Origin: an uncultured Erythrobacter sp.
Lineage (GTDB): Bacteria > Pseudomonadota > Alphaproteobacteria > Sphingomonadales > Sphingomonadaceae
Direction of reading: 5' to 3'
Assembly: GCA_947503275.1 (NCBI GenBank)
Contig: CANNCZ010000002.1
Location: 62,001-126,000, forward strand
Length of the DNA: 64,000 nt
Shown: positions 44,159-52,417 of the stretch, piece after piece
Numbering within the stretch: position 1 is the first letter of the stretch
Layout: each line of letters begins with the position of its first letter
Translations under genes and position numbers: made by a program
Notes under the pieces: model-generated
The model's input: only the letters and a program-made list of their open reading frames with translations
Told to the model about the DNA's origin: nothing
The model's database searches: none

Positions 44159-44550
44159 TCCGCGCTGTCTTGCTTGTAGTGCTTGCGGCGATTTACGCAT
44201 TCGCCGGATATATGCATCTGGTCGCGCCAGACCCATTTCTCACGATCACACCTGATGCAGTGCCATTCCCACGCGAAGTCGTGTTCTGGACCGGTATTGC
44301 CGAAATACTGGGCGCGATCGGACTGCTACAGCCGTTCGATATCCGGTTGCGAAGGGCAGCCGGAATTGGGCTTGCGCTTTATGCTTTGTGTGTGTGGCCC
44401 GCCAATATCAATCACTTTGCCATGGATATGGCCCGCGATGATGGGGGGCTTGGACTTGGCTATCACATCCCGCGCATGATTGCGCAGCCGCTGATCATTT
44501 GGTGGGCGCTATGGGTGGGTGAAGTGCCAATTGGAAGACGCAAGCCGTAG
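44155..44550 (+). CDS. DoxX-like membrane protein
   Basis: A 131-residue inner-membrane protein with four hydrophobic segments. The family cues are LAAIYAFAGYMHLVAPDPFL near the start, EILGAIGLLQP and the end WWALWVGEVPIGR. Related DoxX/DUF4345-like proteins have unclear roles, sometimes in redox. The start overlaps the cupin stop by 4 bases, so the two are co-translated. Confidence 0.8.
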   Translation: MIRAVLLVVLAAIYAFAGYMHLVAPDPFLTITPDAVPFPREVVFWTGIAEILGAIGLLQPFDIRLRRAAGIGLALYALCVWPANINHFAMDMARDDGGLGLGYHIPRMIAQPLIIWWALWVGEVPIGRRKP

Positions 44551-44682
44551 GCAGCGCTCAGATCACCTATCTAAGGCGAACGGATCACCCTCGCACGAGG
44601 CGATCATATAAGAAACGTTGATCCAACAGCGCGCCGCGTCTCCGCGAAACGCGCCGTTGGTCAACATATTCAGGCAAAAGCC

Positions 44683-44934
44683 TTAGGTGAGGTGCTTAGA
44701 CACCGCAGCCGTCATCTTGAACATGGAGATCTGGTCTTTGCCGATCACCGCGCCAAGCTTGCCATCAGGATTAATCTGACGCTTGTCTTTGGAATCCTGA
44801 AGGCTGTTTGCCTTGATGTATTCCCAAACCTTTGAGGTCACCTGAGCGCGAGTCATCGGACCTTTGCCGATTACTGCTTCGAGATCGCCCGAAAGTTGCA
44901 CCGGTTTCTGCAGTGCGTTGGTTTTTCCAGCCAT
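44683..44934 (-). CDS. SWIB/MDM2-domain protein
   Basis: An 83-residue protein that is almost entirely one SWIB domain: LQKPVQLSGDLEAVIGKGPM, TSKVWEYIKANSLQD and MFKMTAAVSKHL. In eukaryotes SWIB belongs to chromatin remodelling; stand-alone copies are known in chlamydiae and some alphaproteobacteria, with unclear function (possibly DNA topology or binding). AAGGGAG lies 7 bases before ATG 44934. It follows the PEBP gene by 28 bases and may share its transcript. Confidence 0.9.
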   Translation of the reverse strand: MAGKTNALQKPVQLSGDLEAVIGKGPMTRAQVTSKVWEYIKANSLQDSKDKRQINPDGKLGAVIGKDQISMFKMTAAVSKHLT

Positions 44935-44962
44935 GGTTATTCTCCCTTGTGGTTCTGGTAGT

Positions 44963-45553
44963 TCAATCGGCTTCTTCATCGTCCCAATCACCGTCATCTG
45001 TAGGGATGCCGGTAAAAGGAGCGTGGAGGACGGCGCAACCGGTCACAAATCCCTTGATCGCCTTGATCAAGTCATCGCGGCTTGCCCCTGGCATCAATGT
45101 CAGCGGCAGATCGGTTGCAAAAATTTGGAAAACATAATGACGCGTCTCGCCCTCTGGCGGGTCAGGCAGCAGCCATTCGGAATTGCCAGCGGCATTCTTC
45201 CCAGCGCGCGGCGGGACTTCGCCTTCGAGCAATTTGCCGCGTTGACCGGCCAGGCCCCACACGACCCATTGAGCAGTGGGTGCAGCAGCCGGATTGGTCG
45301 CATCTTCAACAATCACGATCAGCTCTTGCGAACCCGGAGGCGGCGCAGTCCACTCCAAAGGCGGAGCGACCGCGTCCTCTTCCTTTGCCGTAAAGCAAGG
45401 GTCGAGCTCTTCACCTGCGTCAAAAGCGGGGCTGGACAGTTTAAAACCACCCTTCCCAAACGTCTTGGCATCCCCAAGGCTTGCAATCGCAAGTCCGGGA
45501 TGGCGCGCTGCTTTTGGCAATTGAGCTGCGACCCAATCAGGCAGATCAGTCAT
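44963..45553 (-). CDS. PEBP-family protein (YbhB/YbcL, Raf kinase inhibitor-like)
   Basis: A 196-residue soluble phosphatidylethanolamine-binding-like protein. The ligand pocket motifs are DAVAPPLEWTAPP, ELIVIVEDATNPAAA and the late HYVFQIFATDLPL. No signal peptide is seen, so it is cytoplasmic. Function in bacteria is undefined. It is the first gene of the PEBP-SWIB pair on the minus strand and divergent from the S41 protease. Confidence 0.9.
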   Translation of the reverse strand: MTDLPDWVAAQLPKAARHPGLAIASLGDAKTFGKGGFKLSSPAFDAGEELDPCFTAKEEDAVAPPLEWTAPPPGSQELIVIVEDATNPAAAPTAQWVVWGLAGQRGKLLEGEVPPRAGKNAAGNSEWLLPDPPEGETRHYVFQIFATDLPLTLMPGASRDDLIKAIKGFVTGCAVLHAPFTGIPTDDGDWDDEEAD

Positions 45554-45797
45554 GATTCTGTCTTTCCATGTCTTCTTAGCTAGTCGGATAAAGGGGGCAA
45601 AACGAGAGAGAGATGGACGATTTGCCCCGGCAACTGGGGAAAACCTGCGAAAATACGAGGAATTTCAGTCCTACGTTCAGCTTGACGCCAGTGGACAAGC
45701 CGCACAAGCTGTCCATCGGCACGCGCAGGGGGCAGTCTGCACATGCCAAGCCAGAGGTCAAACACTAGGTATTTTTAAGCGGAGCTGCTCCCTAATT

Positions 45798-47288
45798 ATG
45801 ACATTCCATGCAAAAAACGCTGGCCATGCAAACAAAGCTGGCCGTGCGAGCAAAGCCGGTCGCACGGCACTCGTAGGAACTCTTGCTATCGCGCTTTCAG
45901 CGTGCGGCGGTGGAGGAGGATCAAATACGCCTGCTCCGACTGGCGGAACACCCACCACGCCGCCGACGACCGGTGAATGTGCAATTTCCAATCAAATCGC
46001 ATTTGCCAATGATGTGCTCAACGAATGGTATCTCTTTCCCGATCTGCTCGACAACTCCGTTAACGCGAGCGCCTTCAGCGATGTGCAGAGCTTTCTGAAC
46101 GCGCGCGTCGCGCCTGCCCGCGCACAATCGCGGGACAAGGGCTTTACCTTCGCGACCTCCATCGCGGAGGAAAATGCACTTATCAATTCCGGGTCCAGTG
46201 CCGGTTTCGGTATCCGGCTCGCCTTCGATCAAACCGCGAACCGCGTGTTCCTGCTTGAGACGTTTGAAAATGCCCCCGGATTTGCGGCAGGAATGGATCG
46301 CGGGACCGAATTGAATGCAATCGGCACCAGCTCTGCCGATTTGCGAACCATCAACTCGATCATGGGCTCTGGTGGACCGCAAGCGGTCGTCGATGCCCTT
46401 GGCCCATCGGACCCAGGCGTCACCCGTGTGATCCGCTTCACCCAATTGGGCGGCAATGTGATTGAAGCGACCATTGCAAAAACCGACTTCTCACTCGACC
46501 CAATTTCGGACCGCTATGGCGCGTTGATCATCAATGATGGCGGCAAGAATGTCGGTTACTTGAATCTGCGCACCTTCATCGTGGGCGACGCGGCCAACCA
46601 GCTGCGCGATGCGTTCCAATTGTTCAACACCAATGGCGTGGACGAGCTGATCATTGATTTCCGCTATAATGGCGGCGGCTTGGTCAGCGTGGCAGAGACA
46701 TTTGGCGATCTGCTCGGCGAAAATCGCGTTGGTCAGGTTTGGAGCGACACGGTGCTGCGCGCATCCAAGTCCTCGGAAAACTCAACTGAGTTGTTTGAGA
46801 GTGAAGTTCAGGCCCTGCAAGCGTCCAAGATCGCGTTTATCACAACCGGCAGCAGCGCATCGGCCAGTGAATTGGTGATCAATTCCATGATCCCTTATTT
46901 AAGCGCCGATAGTATCGCGATCGTGGGAAGCAATACGTCGGGTAAACCCGTGGGCCAGTTTGGCTTCGATTTCGATGCTTGCGACCTTCGCATCCGCGCC
47001 GTGACGTTCCAGACATTGAATGCCAATGGGAATGGCGACTATTTCACAGGGCTTGCCAGTGTCATCCCCAATAGCTGCCAAGCGACCGATGATCTGTTCA
47101 CCCCGCTTGGTGATGCCGGCGAAGCTTCGATTGCGACCTCGCTCGATTTTCTAAGAGGCGGCACGTGCACCGCAATCAGCAGCGCCAATAGTGGACAGAG
47201 AACCGCACAGTCAGCGTCGTCCGCTATGCAGATGCTGCAGCCTGATCGCCCCAATGCGACGCAATATGAAAATCCCGGCGTGTTTTAA
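45798..47288 (+). CDS. S41-family lipoprotein peptidase
   Basis: A 496-residue secreted peptidase of the C-terminal-processing type. A basic start and hydrophobic segment end in a lipobox (LSACGGGGG, about residues 33-41). A PDZ-like region follows (about 130-210), then the peptidase fold with ELIIDFRYNGGGLVS and the catalytic Ser in TTGSSASASELVINS. ATG 45798 is chosen; the frame is open to 45552 but that part lacks a signal. The 244-base upstream gap holds only a short hairpin (CCCC/GGGG, around 45624-45642). Confidence 0.88.
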   Translation: MTFHAKNAGHANKAGRASKAGRTALVGTLAIALSACGGGGGSNTPAPTGGTPTTPPTTGECAISNQIAFANDVLNEWYLFPDLLDNSVNASAFSDVQSFLNARVAPARAQSRDKGFTFATSIAEENALINSGSSAGFGIRLAFDQTANRVFLLETFENAPGFAAGMDRGTELNAIGTSSADLRTINSIMGSGGPQAVVDALGPSDPGVTRVIRFTQLGGNVIEATIAKTDFSLDPISDRYGALIINDGGKNVGYLNLRTFIVGDAANQLRDAFQLFNTNGVDELIIDFRYNGGGLVSVAETFGDLLGENRVGQVWSDTVLRASKSSENSTELFESEVQALQASKIAFITTGSSASASELVINSMIPYLSADSIAIVGSNTSGKPVGQFGFDFDACDLRIRAVTFQTLNANGNGDYFTGLASVIPNSCQATDDLFTPLGDAGEASIATSLDFLRGGTCTAISSANSGQRTAQSASSAMQMLQPDRPNATQYENPGVF

Positions 47289-47305
47289 GCGGACCTGATC
47301 GCCGC

Positions 47306-47701
47306 TTACCGCGCTGCGAGTGGGTCGCCGGCTCTGCCTTGCTCTCTAAACAGAGCAATGGCGGCCGCTATCACCGTGTCCGCGCTCGCTGGCTTTGCGA
47401 TCAAGGGCGCATCCAGCATCCGGACATGCTCATTATGCCGGTCAAGATTGCCGGAATGGAGCAAATAGGGGATCCCGCGGAGTTCCAATTCGCGAGCGAC
47501 CGGCAAACAGGTTTGATCCTCTGCCAGCGACACATCGAGTATCGCAACATCAATCGCATCGTGATCGTTCATAGCGCGATCCGCCTCGGCACATGTGGTC
47601 GCCGGTATCATCTTGCAGCCCTGATCTTCGCCAGCATATTCGAGATCCATCAGGATAAGCGGCTCATCATCAAGCACTAGGACGGAACAGGCCTTGGTCA
47701 T
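47306..47701 (-). CDS. Single-domain response regulator
   Basis: A 131-residue receiver domain with no output domain. The acidic pair Asp11/Asp12, phospho-acceptor Asp56 (AILDVSL), Ser83 and Lys103 (IAKPAS) are all in place. It overlaps the LOV kinase stop by 4 bases (ATGA) and should be its partner, as LovR-type regulators are for LOV-HWE kinases. It may act as phosphate sink or signal to a PhyR-type stress switch. Confidence 0.92.
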   Translation of the reverse strand: MTKACSVLVLDDEPLILMDLEYAGEDQGCKMIPATTCAEADRAMNDHDAIDVAILDVSLAEDQTCLPVARELELRGIPYLLHSGNLDRHNEHVRMLDAPLIAKPASADTVIAAAIALFREQGRAGDPLAAR

Positions 47702-48783
47702 GCTGCCCTGCTGGCTGGTACGGTGATCGTTGCGGTCAGCCCGTCGCTGCCCCATTCACGGGTGATAGAGCCGCGTGATGTTGCGAGCAAACGATCCACT
47801 ATCGCTGTGCCTGTGCCAGCTTCCAGCGCGCCTTCATCGACAGCGGGACCACCCTTTTCGACCCACTGGATAATCAGCTCGCGTCCATGCGTATCGAGCG
47901 ACCAAGACAGCGAAATCTTTCCACCCTCGACCAGCCACGCGCCATGTTTCGTCGCGTTGGCGGCCAGTTCGTGCAGGACCAACCCGATCACCGAGATGAC
48001 CGTGAAAGGCATCCGCACAGCCTCTCCGCTTAGTGACAGACGCTCATGGTCATGATCATAGGGCAGCATCACTGCGCGGATCGCCTCACCGATGTCGATG
48101 CTGCCGCTTGAGGCATCATCCAGCGTCGTTTCATAGGCGCGGCCCAGAGCCTGAATGCGCGAATTGATCTCTGCCGCTTCGCTTTGAATGCCGCGCACTC
48201 TGCCAGTCACATTGACTATGCCAGAGATCACCGCGAACATATTCTTCATCCGGTGCGACAATTCCCGCGCCATCTCACGCGCATGCTGTTCATCCGCTCG
48301 CGCTGCACGAACATCAGATACGTCCCATTGGCTTCCGAAGAAATAGACCAGTTCGTTGTTTTTATTGTAGATCGGGCCAAGGTGGAGCGCGTTCCAGAAC
48401 GTCGTTCCATTCTTGCGGTAATTGAGTAGCTCAACCACCACCACATCCTCGCTCTCCACCGCTTTGCGAATTCGCGCGATGGGTTCGGGGTCGGTTTTTG
48501 GGCCTTGAAGGAAACGGCAATTGCGGCCGATCACTTCGTCTTCGGAATATCCCGTCAGCCTGCGAAAGGCGCGGTTGGCGAAGACGATAGGCAGGTCCTT
48601 GGCGTGGGGATCAACCAGAGTGATCGCCATGCGGGTTTGCGCCATGGCTTGTTCAAACAGCACACCTGATGCGCCAGAAAACTGGTCACTGGTGTTGCCT
48701 GATCGAAACCGTTCGGGTGCATCATCGAACCGCAACGCAGCCTGATTAGGCCGCGGACGGTCGCTTTCGTCGTCGGTATTCAC
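47698..48783 (-). CDS. LOV blue-light sensor histidine kinase (HWE/HisKA_2 type)
   Basis: A 361-residue soluble kinase. The LOV domain (about 42-155) holds GRNCRFLQG with Cys89, which forms the light-driven flavin adduct, and the flavin-binding Asn121 and Asn131. The kinase part has phospho-His177 in ELSHRMKNMF and the ATP site LHELAANATKHGAW (from 271), with GTGTAIVDRLL. This is the architecture of Erythrobacter litoralis EL346/EL368. A promoter of EcfG type lies 86 bases upstream, and the response regulator gene overlaps its stop by 4 bases. Confidence 0.93.
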   Translation of the reverse strand: MNTDDESDRPRPNQAALRFDDAPERFRSGNTSDQFSGASGVLFEQAMAQTRMAITLVDPHAKDLPIVFANRAFRRLTGYSEDEVIGRNCRFLQGPKTDPEPIARIRKAVESEDVVVVELLNYRKNGTTFWNALHLGPIYNKNNELVYFFGSQWDVSDVRAARADEQHAREMARELSHRMKNMFAVISGIVNVTGRVRGIQSEAAEINSRIQALGRAYETTLDDASSGSIDIGEAIRAVMLPYDHDHERLSLSGEAVRMPFTVISVIGLVLHELAANATKHGAWLVEGGKISLSWSLDTHGRELIIQWVEKGGPAVDEGALEAGTGTAIVDRLLATSRGSITREWGSDGLTATITVPASRAA

Positions 48784-48869
48784 GTATCCTGCTTTCCCGC
48801 GGGGGGAGCCCTCATCGTGTTTGGGGGAAGAAGGGCCGGGTCGCGGATGAAGTTATTAGTTGCCCTTCA

Positions 48870-48894
48870 AACGGCAAAAACCCCTAGGTGTTCC
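48870..48894 (-). promoter_or_regulatory. EcfG-type promoter of the LOV kinase operon
   Basis: Read on the minus strand, GGAAC (48894-48890), a 16-base spacer and CGTT (48873-48870). It matches the general-stress sigma consensus and points to the kinase start at 48783. Confidence 0.75.
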
Positions 48895-48962
48895 GCGAAA
48901 GTTCGGGAAATGTGATCAAAACCGCGCCAAACCCTTGAATTTAAGCGAGTGTTTCGGGGGAT

Positions 48963-49367
48963 CTACAACCCTTCTGGAACCGTTTCAAAACCCGGTAAAT
49001 CGCCCAATTCGACCCAATCTTGCTTGCTTTTTATGTAGCAATGAAAGGCGGGCTTAAGCTGTGATGTGTCATCCAAAGTGCCCGCTTTGATGAACATCAG
49101 CCCTGGTTGCTCCAGACGCGTAAACACAGGCGATCCGCATTCCGGGCAAAACTGGCGCCGCACAGTCGCGCCGCTATCGCCGGTGTCGTTGTAGGTCTTT
49201 ATCTCACCGGTATACTCCACCGCATCTTCTGCCACACCGATAATGATCGAAAGGACACTGCCCGCCTGACGCTGGCAATTCTTGCAATGGCACGCGACGC
49301 AGATCTGCGGATCAGCGTGGAGAGTGTATTGAACCTGCCCGCAAAGACAGCCGCCAGTTTGTGTCAT
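48963..49367 (-). CDS. GFA-family protein
   Basis: A 134-residue zinc protein of the family named after glutathione-dependent formaldehyde-activating enzyme. Zinc ligands are in GGCLCGQVQY, CHCKNCQRQAG and FCPECGSPVF. Most members have unproven function. A short membrane-protein gene starts upstream at 49795, 29 bases separating its stop from this start. Confidence 0.92.
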   Translation of the reverse strand: MTQTGGCLCGQVQYTLHADPQICVACHCKNCQRQAGSVLSIIIGVAEDAVEYTGEIKTYNDTGDSGATVRRQFCPECGSPVFTRLEQPGLMFIKAGTLDDTSQLKPAFHCYIKSKQDWVELGDLPGFETVPEGL

Positions 49368-49396
49368 GGAATATCCCCTCGATTAATCGCGCTTAG

Positions 49397-49795
49397 TCAG
49401 TCCGTCGCATCACTCTTGGTCAGCAGAAATACGAGGAATGCGAGCGCAAAGAGCGCATCAAGCGCCAATATACCGACGATCAACATGTCGCCACCGACGC
49501 CAATCGCGCTTGGTCCAAGCAATCCGACCACGCCCAATTTGCCAACCACGCCCGCCCATAGAGTCGGCGCAAAACGCGAAGGCTCGCGCGCGACCAGCAA
49601 ATAGATCATGCCGAAACCAAATACGAGCACGCCGATGATCCGCGCATCCACTGTTGCCTCAGGCGACAACATGCCCAGCGCACCGACGATGAAATTGAAA
49701 GCGGCGGCGATCCAAAACAAGGCTCGCCATCCGCCGCCCACTTGTTTTCCGCCAACAGCCGCGCCGACGCGGCCTTTTTGCAAGGCATCGCTCAT
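49397..49795 (-). CDS. Hypothetical membrane protein
   Basis: A 132-residue protein with four hydrophobic segments (about residues 24-44, 50-68, 79-98 and 103-125), consistent with an inner-membrane bundle. Related to nothing I can name with confidence. Its start overlaps the stop of the upstream lipoprotein gene by 4 bases (ATGA), so it is co-translated with it. Confidence 0.75.
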   Translation of the reverse strand: MSDALQKGRVGAAVGGKQVGGGWRALFWIAAAFNFIVGALGMLSPEATVDARIIGVLVFGFGMIYLLVAREPSRFAPTLWAGVVGKLGVVGLLGPSAIGVGGDMLIVGILALDALFALAFLVFLLTKSDATD

Positions 49796-50238
49796 GGCAT
49801 TTCATCTCCAGTAAAGGGTTGATCGCTGGTGTACCCGCAGCCTCTCAAGGTGCCATCGCCGATCGAGACCGTGGCTGTGTAGGGATAGGTGCGGTCGCTC
49901 ATGGCGTCGCTGCATTCTCCCGGTGTCAGCGCGATCAGTACAGCTTCACCATCCCGCTCTCCGCTAAAGCTGATGCCATTGTTCCCGGCAAAGCGCGTGA
50001 CGGGGAAGGTTGTCCCTTCCAGGTTCTCCGGTGATGAATAGCGTGCGGTATAGCCATCGCCTTCAGGTTCAATATCGACCCCCCAAAACGGCTCTGTGCC
50101 AAGGGTGGTGATGCTCGCACTTTCGGCGATCCCATCGAATGGTTGAGCATCGCGGCTGATATCGCCGGTGGGCTGAGAACACGCGCTCAAGACAGCGACC
50201 GCGCCAAGGGCAATCAGTGTGTGAGGCGCAGTTTGCAT
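49792..50238 (-). CDS. COG3650-type lipoprotein
   Basis: A 148-residue lipoprotein: signal with LSAC at about residues 17-20, then a soluble domain with TTLGTEPFWGVDI, YSSPENLEG and the late ECSDAMSDRTYPYTATV and GCGYT cysteines. These phrases are typical of a group of small periplasmic proteins (COG3650), function unknown. First gene of the unit with the membrane protein and perhaps GFA downstream. Confidence 0.8.
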   Translation of the reverse strand: MQTAPHTLIALGAVAVLSACSQPTGDISRDAQPFDGIAESASITTLGTEPFWGVDIEPEGDGYTARYSSPENLEGTTFPVTRFAGNNGISFSGERDGEAVLIALTPGECSDAMSDRTYPYTATVSIGDGTLRGCGYTSDQPFTGDEMP

Positions 50239-50290
50239 GTTCTCTCCCTAACTCCTTACCCCTCGTTAGAAGACCGCCGGCCGAAACGCA

Positions 50291-50326
50291 AAAGGGCGGG
50301 TCGCGCTTTCCAGCGGACCCGCCCCT
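50291..50326 (-). terminator. Terminator of the fasciclin gene
   Basis: On the minus strand GGGCGGGTC pairs with GACCCGCCC, followed by TTTT. It lies 30-65 bases after the fasciclin stop. Confidence 0.8.
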
Positions 50327-50355
50327 TCAATCTGCGAGTTGTGCAGAATGCCCGA

Positions 50356-50928
50356 TTATTGCGGCATCAGCACCGTGTCGATGACATGGACCAGACCGTT
50401 CGATGCGGCAACATCGGTGGCGGTGACTGTCGCTGTGCCACCAGCTGCGTCAGTCAGGACCACTGCACCGTCCACCACAGACGCATTCAGCGTGCCGCCT
50501 GCAACCGTAGTGATGGTGTAGCCTTCGTCGCCCGCTTCGCCGATTGCGCCGAGCAATGTCTCGGCATCAACCGCACCCTCGACGACGTGATAGGTCAGGA
50601 TCGCGCCGAGCGTTTCGGTGTCGTTGGTGGTCAGCTCGGTCAAGACGGCTGCGTCGATTTTGGCGAAGGCGTCATTGGTCGGCGCGAACACGGTGAAGGG
50701 TCCCTCGCCTGACAATGTCTCACCCAGGCCAGCTGCGGTTACGGCGGCGACCAATGTGGAGAAACCTTCATCGCCCTGCGCGACTTCGACGATGGTACCA
50801 GCTGGCGTCGCTTCTTCAGCCATCGCAGCATCATCCGCCATCATCGCGTCATCTTCGCCAGCTTCTGGTGCGCAAGCGGCGAGCGAAAGGGCGATGGTCG
50901 ATGCAATTGTGATTTTGAGCATGTTCAT
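50356..50928 (-). CDS. Secreted fasciclin-domain lipoprotein
   Basis: A 190-residue protein with a lipobox (LSLAAC near 14-19), an acidic Ala/Asp/Met linker and one fasciclin (FAS1) domain (about 50-190): GEGPFTVFAPTNDAFAKI, ILTYHVVEGAVDAETLL and ASNGLVHVIDTVLMPQ. FAS1 proteins support adhesion or surface assembly. It stands alone, with its own terminator. Confidence 0.94.
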   Translation of the reverse strand: MNMLKITIASTIALSLAACAPEAGEDDAMMADDAAMAEEATPAGTIVEVAQGDEGFSTLVAAVTAAGLGETLSGEGPFTVFAPTNDAFAKIDAAVLTELTTNDTETLGAILTYHVVEGAVDAETLLGAIGEAGDEGYTITTVAGGTLNASVVDGAVVLTDAAGGTATVTATDVAASNGLVHVIDTVLMPQ

Positions 50929-51092
50929 GGGGTCTGTCCTTGTAAATTCTTATTCGGGGTTTGCGGGAGGTTTTACTCCCGAGGGGCCGAGCGGCTCTGT
51001 GCCGACCTTGGGCAATATACGCAAGAACGCGCAGGCTGGATGCGTTCCTTGAATGGGAGGAACCCATCCGCCCCGTCCGGAGTTGGACCATT

Positions 51093-52328
51093 ATGCAATT
51101 CGAACCGACCCGCGCCGCCGGTATTCAGCGGCTAACCGACTTTGCCGAGAGCGCCGGTCGCGCTTATGCGAATAACCGAAATTACGACAATGGTGCGCCA
51201 AAGGTTGGCGCGCGCAAGAACGTGTCGCAATTGTCCCCGTGGCTGCACGCCGGACTGTTGAGCGAGACCGAAGTCATCGACACCGTGCTGAGCCAGCACA
51301 GCCTTGAGGCAGCGGACAAATTCATCGCTGAGGTGTTTTGGCGGGTGTATTTCAAAGGCTATATGGAACAGCGTCCCACGATCTGGGCCGACTATTGCAA
51401 GGCCCGCGATGCGGCGCTCGCCACGCTCGATACCAATGCCGGTTTGCGCATTGCTTACACCGAGGCGATAGAGGGACGTACCAGGATTGAGGCGTTCGAT
51501 CATTGGGCACGTGAGCTTGTGTCCACCGGCTATCTCCACAATCATGCGCGCATGTGGTTTGCGAGCATCTGGATCTTCACTTTGAAGCTGGATTGGCGGC
51601 TCGGCGCAGACTTCTTTTTGCGGCATTTGGTCGATGGAGATGCGGCCTCGAACACGCTTTCGTGGCGCTGGGTCGGAGGGCTTCATACAAAGGGTAAAAC
51701 CTATCTTGCGCGACCCGACAACATTGCGCGCTACACCGCCAATCAGTCGGGCGGCCCGCTGTGTGCGGATGGCTTAGCGGAAGAGGCACATGCTTTGGAA
51801 GAGCCGCAGGACTACGGCCGTACGCCCCTGCAACTGCCCAATGAAGTTGATTTCGGCAAGGAACCCTACGCATTGTTGTTGCATGATGAGGGTGCTAGCC
51901 ATGTGCCGCTTACCCTGCCCCGCCCGCCTGCTCTGGTGATTGGTGCGGCCCGTCCACAAGCGCGATCTCCCGGCGCGATTGGCGATATGGCGCGGGACTT
52001 TGCGACTGGTGCTGTCGCGGGCGGAGTGAAAGCGGCATCCGAGGTGTTTGGATGTCCGGCGGTGGCTTGGGAAGACGGTGATGCACTCGCTGACATTCTC
52101 GCAAAGGCTGGGGTGGACCGCATCGCCCTCCCCCATATTCCCATCGGCTGGACCTGCGATACTCTGGAAGCAGAACTGCCCCCGGCCTCTGTCGAACTTC
52201 TCCCCGACCTCAGCCGTGCCACATGGCCTTTCGCCAAAGCCGGCTTCTTTGGAGTGAAAAAGAAGATGCATGGTATTCTCGACGAATTGGGCATCGCCGG
52301 CAGCTCTCACCTGATCATGGCAAAGTAA
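51093..52328 (+). CDS. Photolyase-like FAD-binding protein with permuted layout
   Basis: A 411-residue protein that begins with the FAD-binding domain of cryptochrome/photolyase (residues about 1-230): QLSPWLHAGLLSE, VFWRVYFKGYME, HNHARMWFASIWIF and SNTLSWRWVGGLHTKGKTYL. The usual N-terminal antenna domain is missing at the front. The last 150 residues (ALLLHDEGAS, ALVIGAARPQ, VDRIALPHIPIGW) look like an alpha-beta domain, so the domain order may be reversed. The repair activity is unknown. ATG 51093 (MQFEPTRAAG) fits the family; GGAAC with a weak -10 lies at 51059. Confidence 0.8.
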   Translation: MQFEPTRAAGIQRLTDFAESAGRAYANNRNYDNGAPKVGARKNVSQLSPWLHAGLLSETEVIDTVLSQHSLEAADKFIAEVFWRVYFKGYMEQRPTIWADYCKARDAALATLDTNAGLRIAYTEAIEGRTRIEAFDHWARELVSTGYLHNHARMWFASIWIFTLKLDWRLGADFFLRHLVDGDAASNTLSWRWVGGLHTKGKTYLARPDNIARYTANQSGGPLCADGLAEEAHALEEPQDYGRTPLQLPNEVDFGKEPYALLLHDEGASHVPLTLPRPPALVIGAARPQARSPGAIGDMARDFATGAVAGGVKAASEVFGCPAVAWEDGDALADILAKAGVDRIALPHIPIGWTCDTLEAELPPASVELLPDLSRATWPFAKAGFFGVKKKMHGILDELGIAGSSHLIMAK

Positions 52329-52417
52329 GAAAGCGCAACGCTCTCACATTGCCGCTCCGATCCAATCACGCCGCGCGAAAAGGCGGTAGTGATTGTCTCC
52401 TCAAGGGGGGATAATTA

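Noticed and set aside
51025..51048. GGAAC and CGTT on the minus strand upstream of the fasciclin gene
   Set aside because: The spacing is 14 bases; EcfG promoters need 16-17.
51059..51084. GGAAC before the photolyase-like gene as an EcfG promoter
   Set aside because: The -10 would be AGTT at a 17-base spacer, too weak to call.
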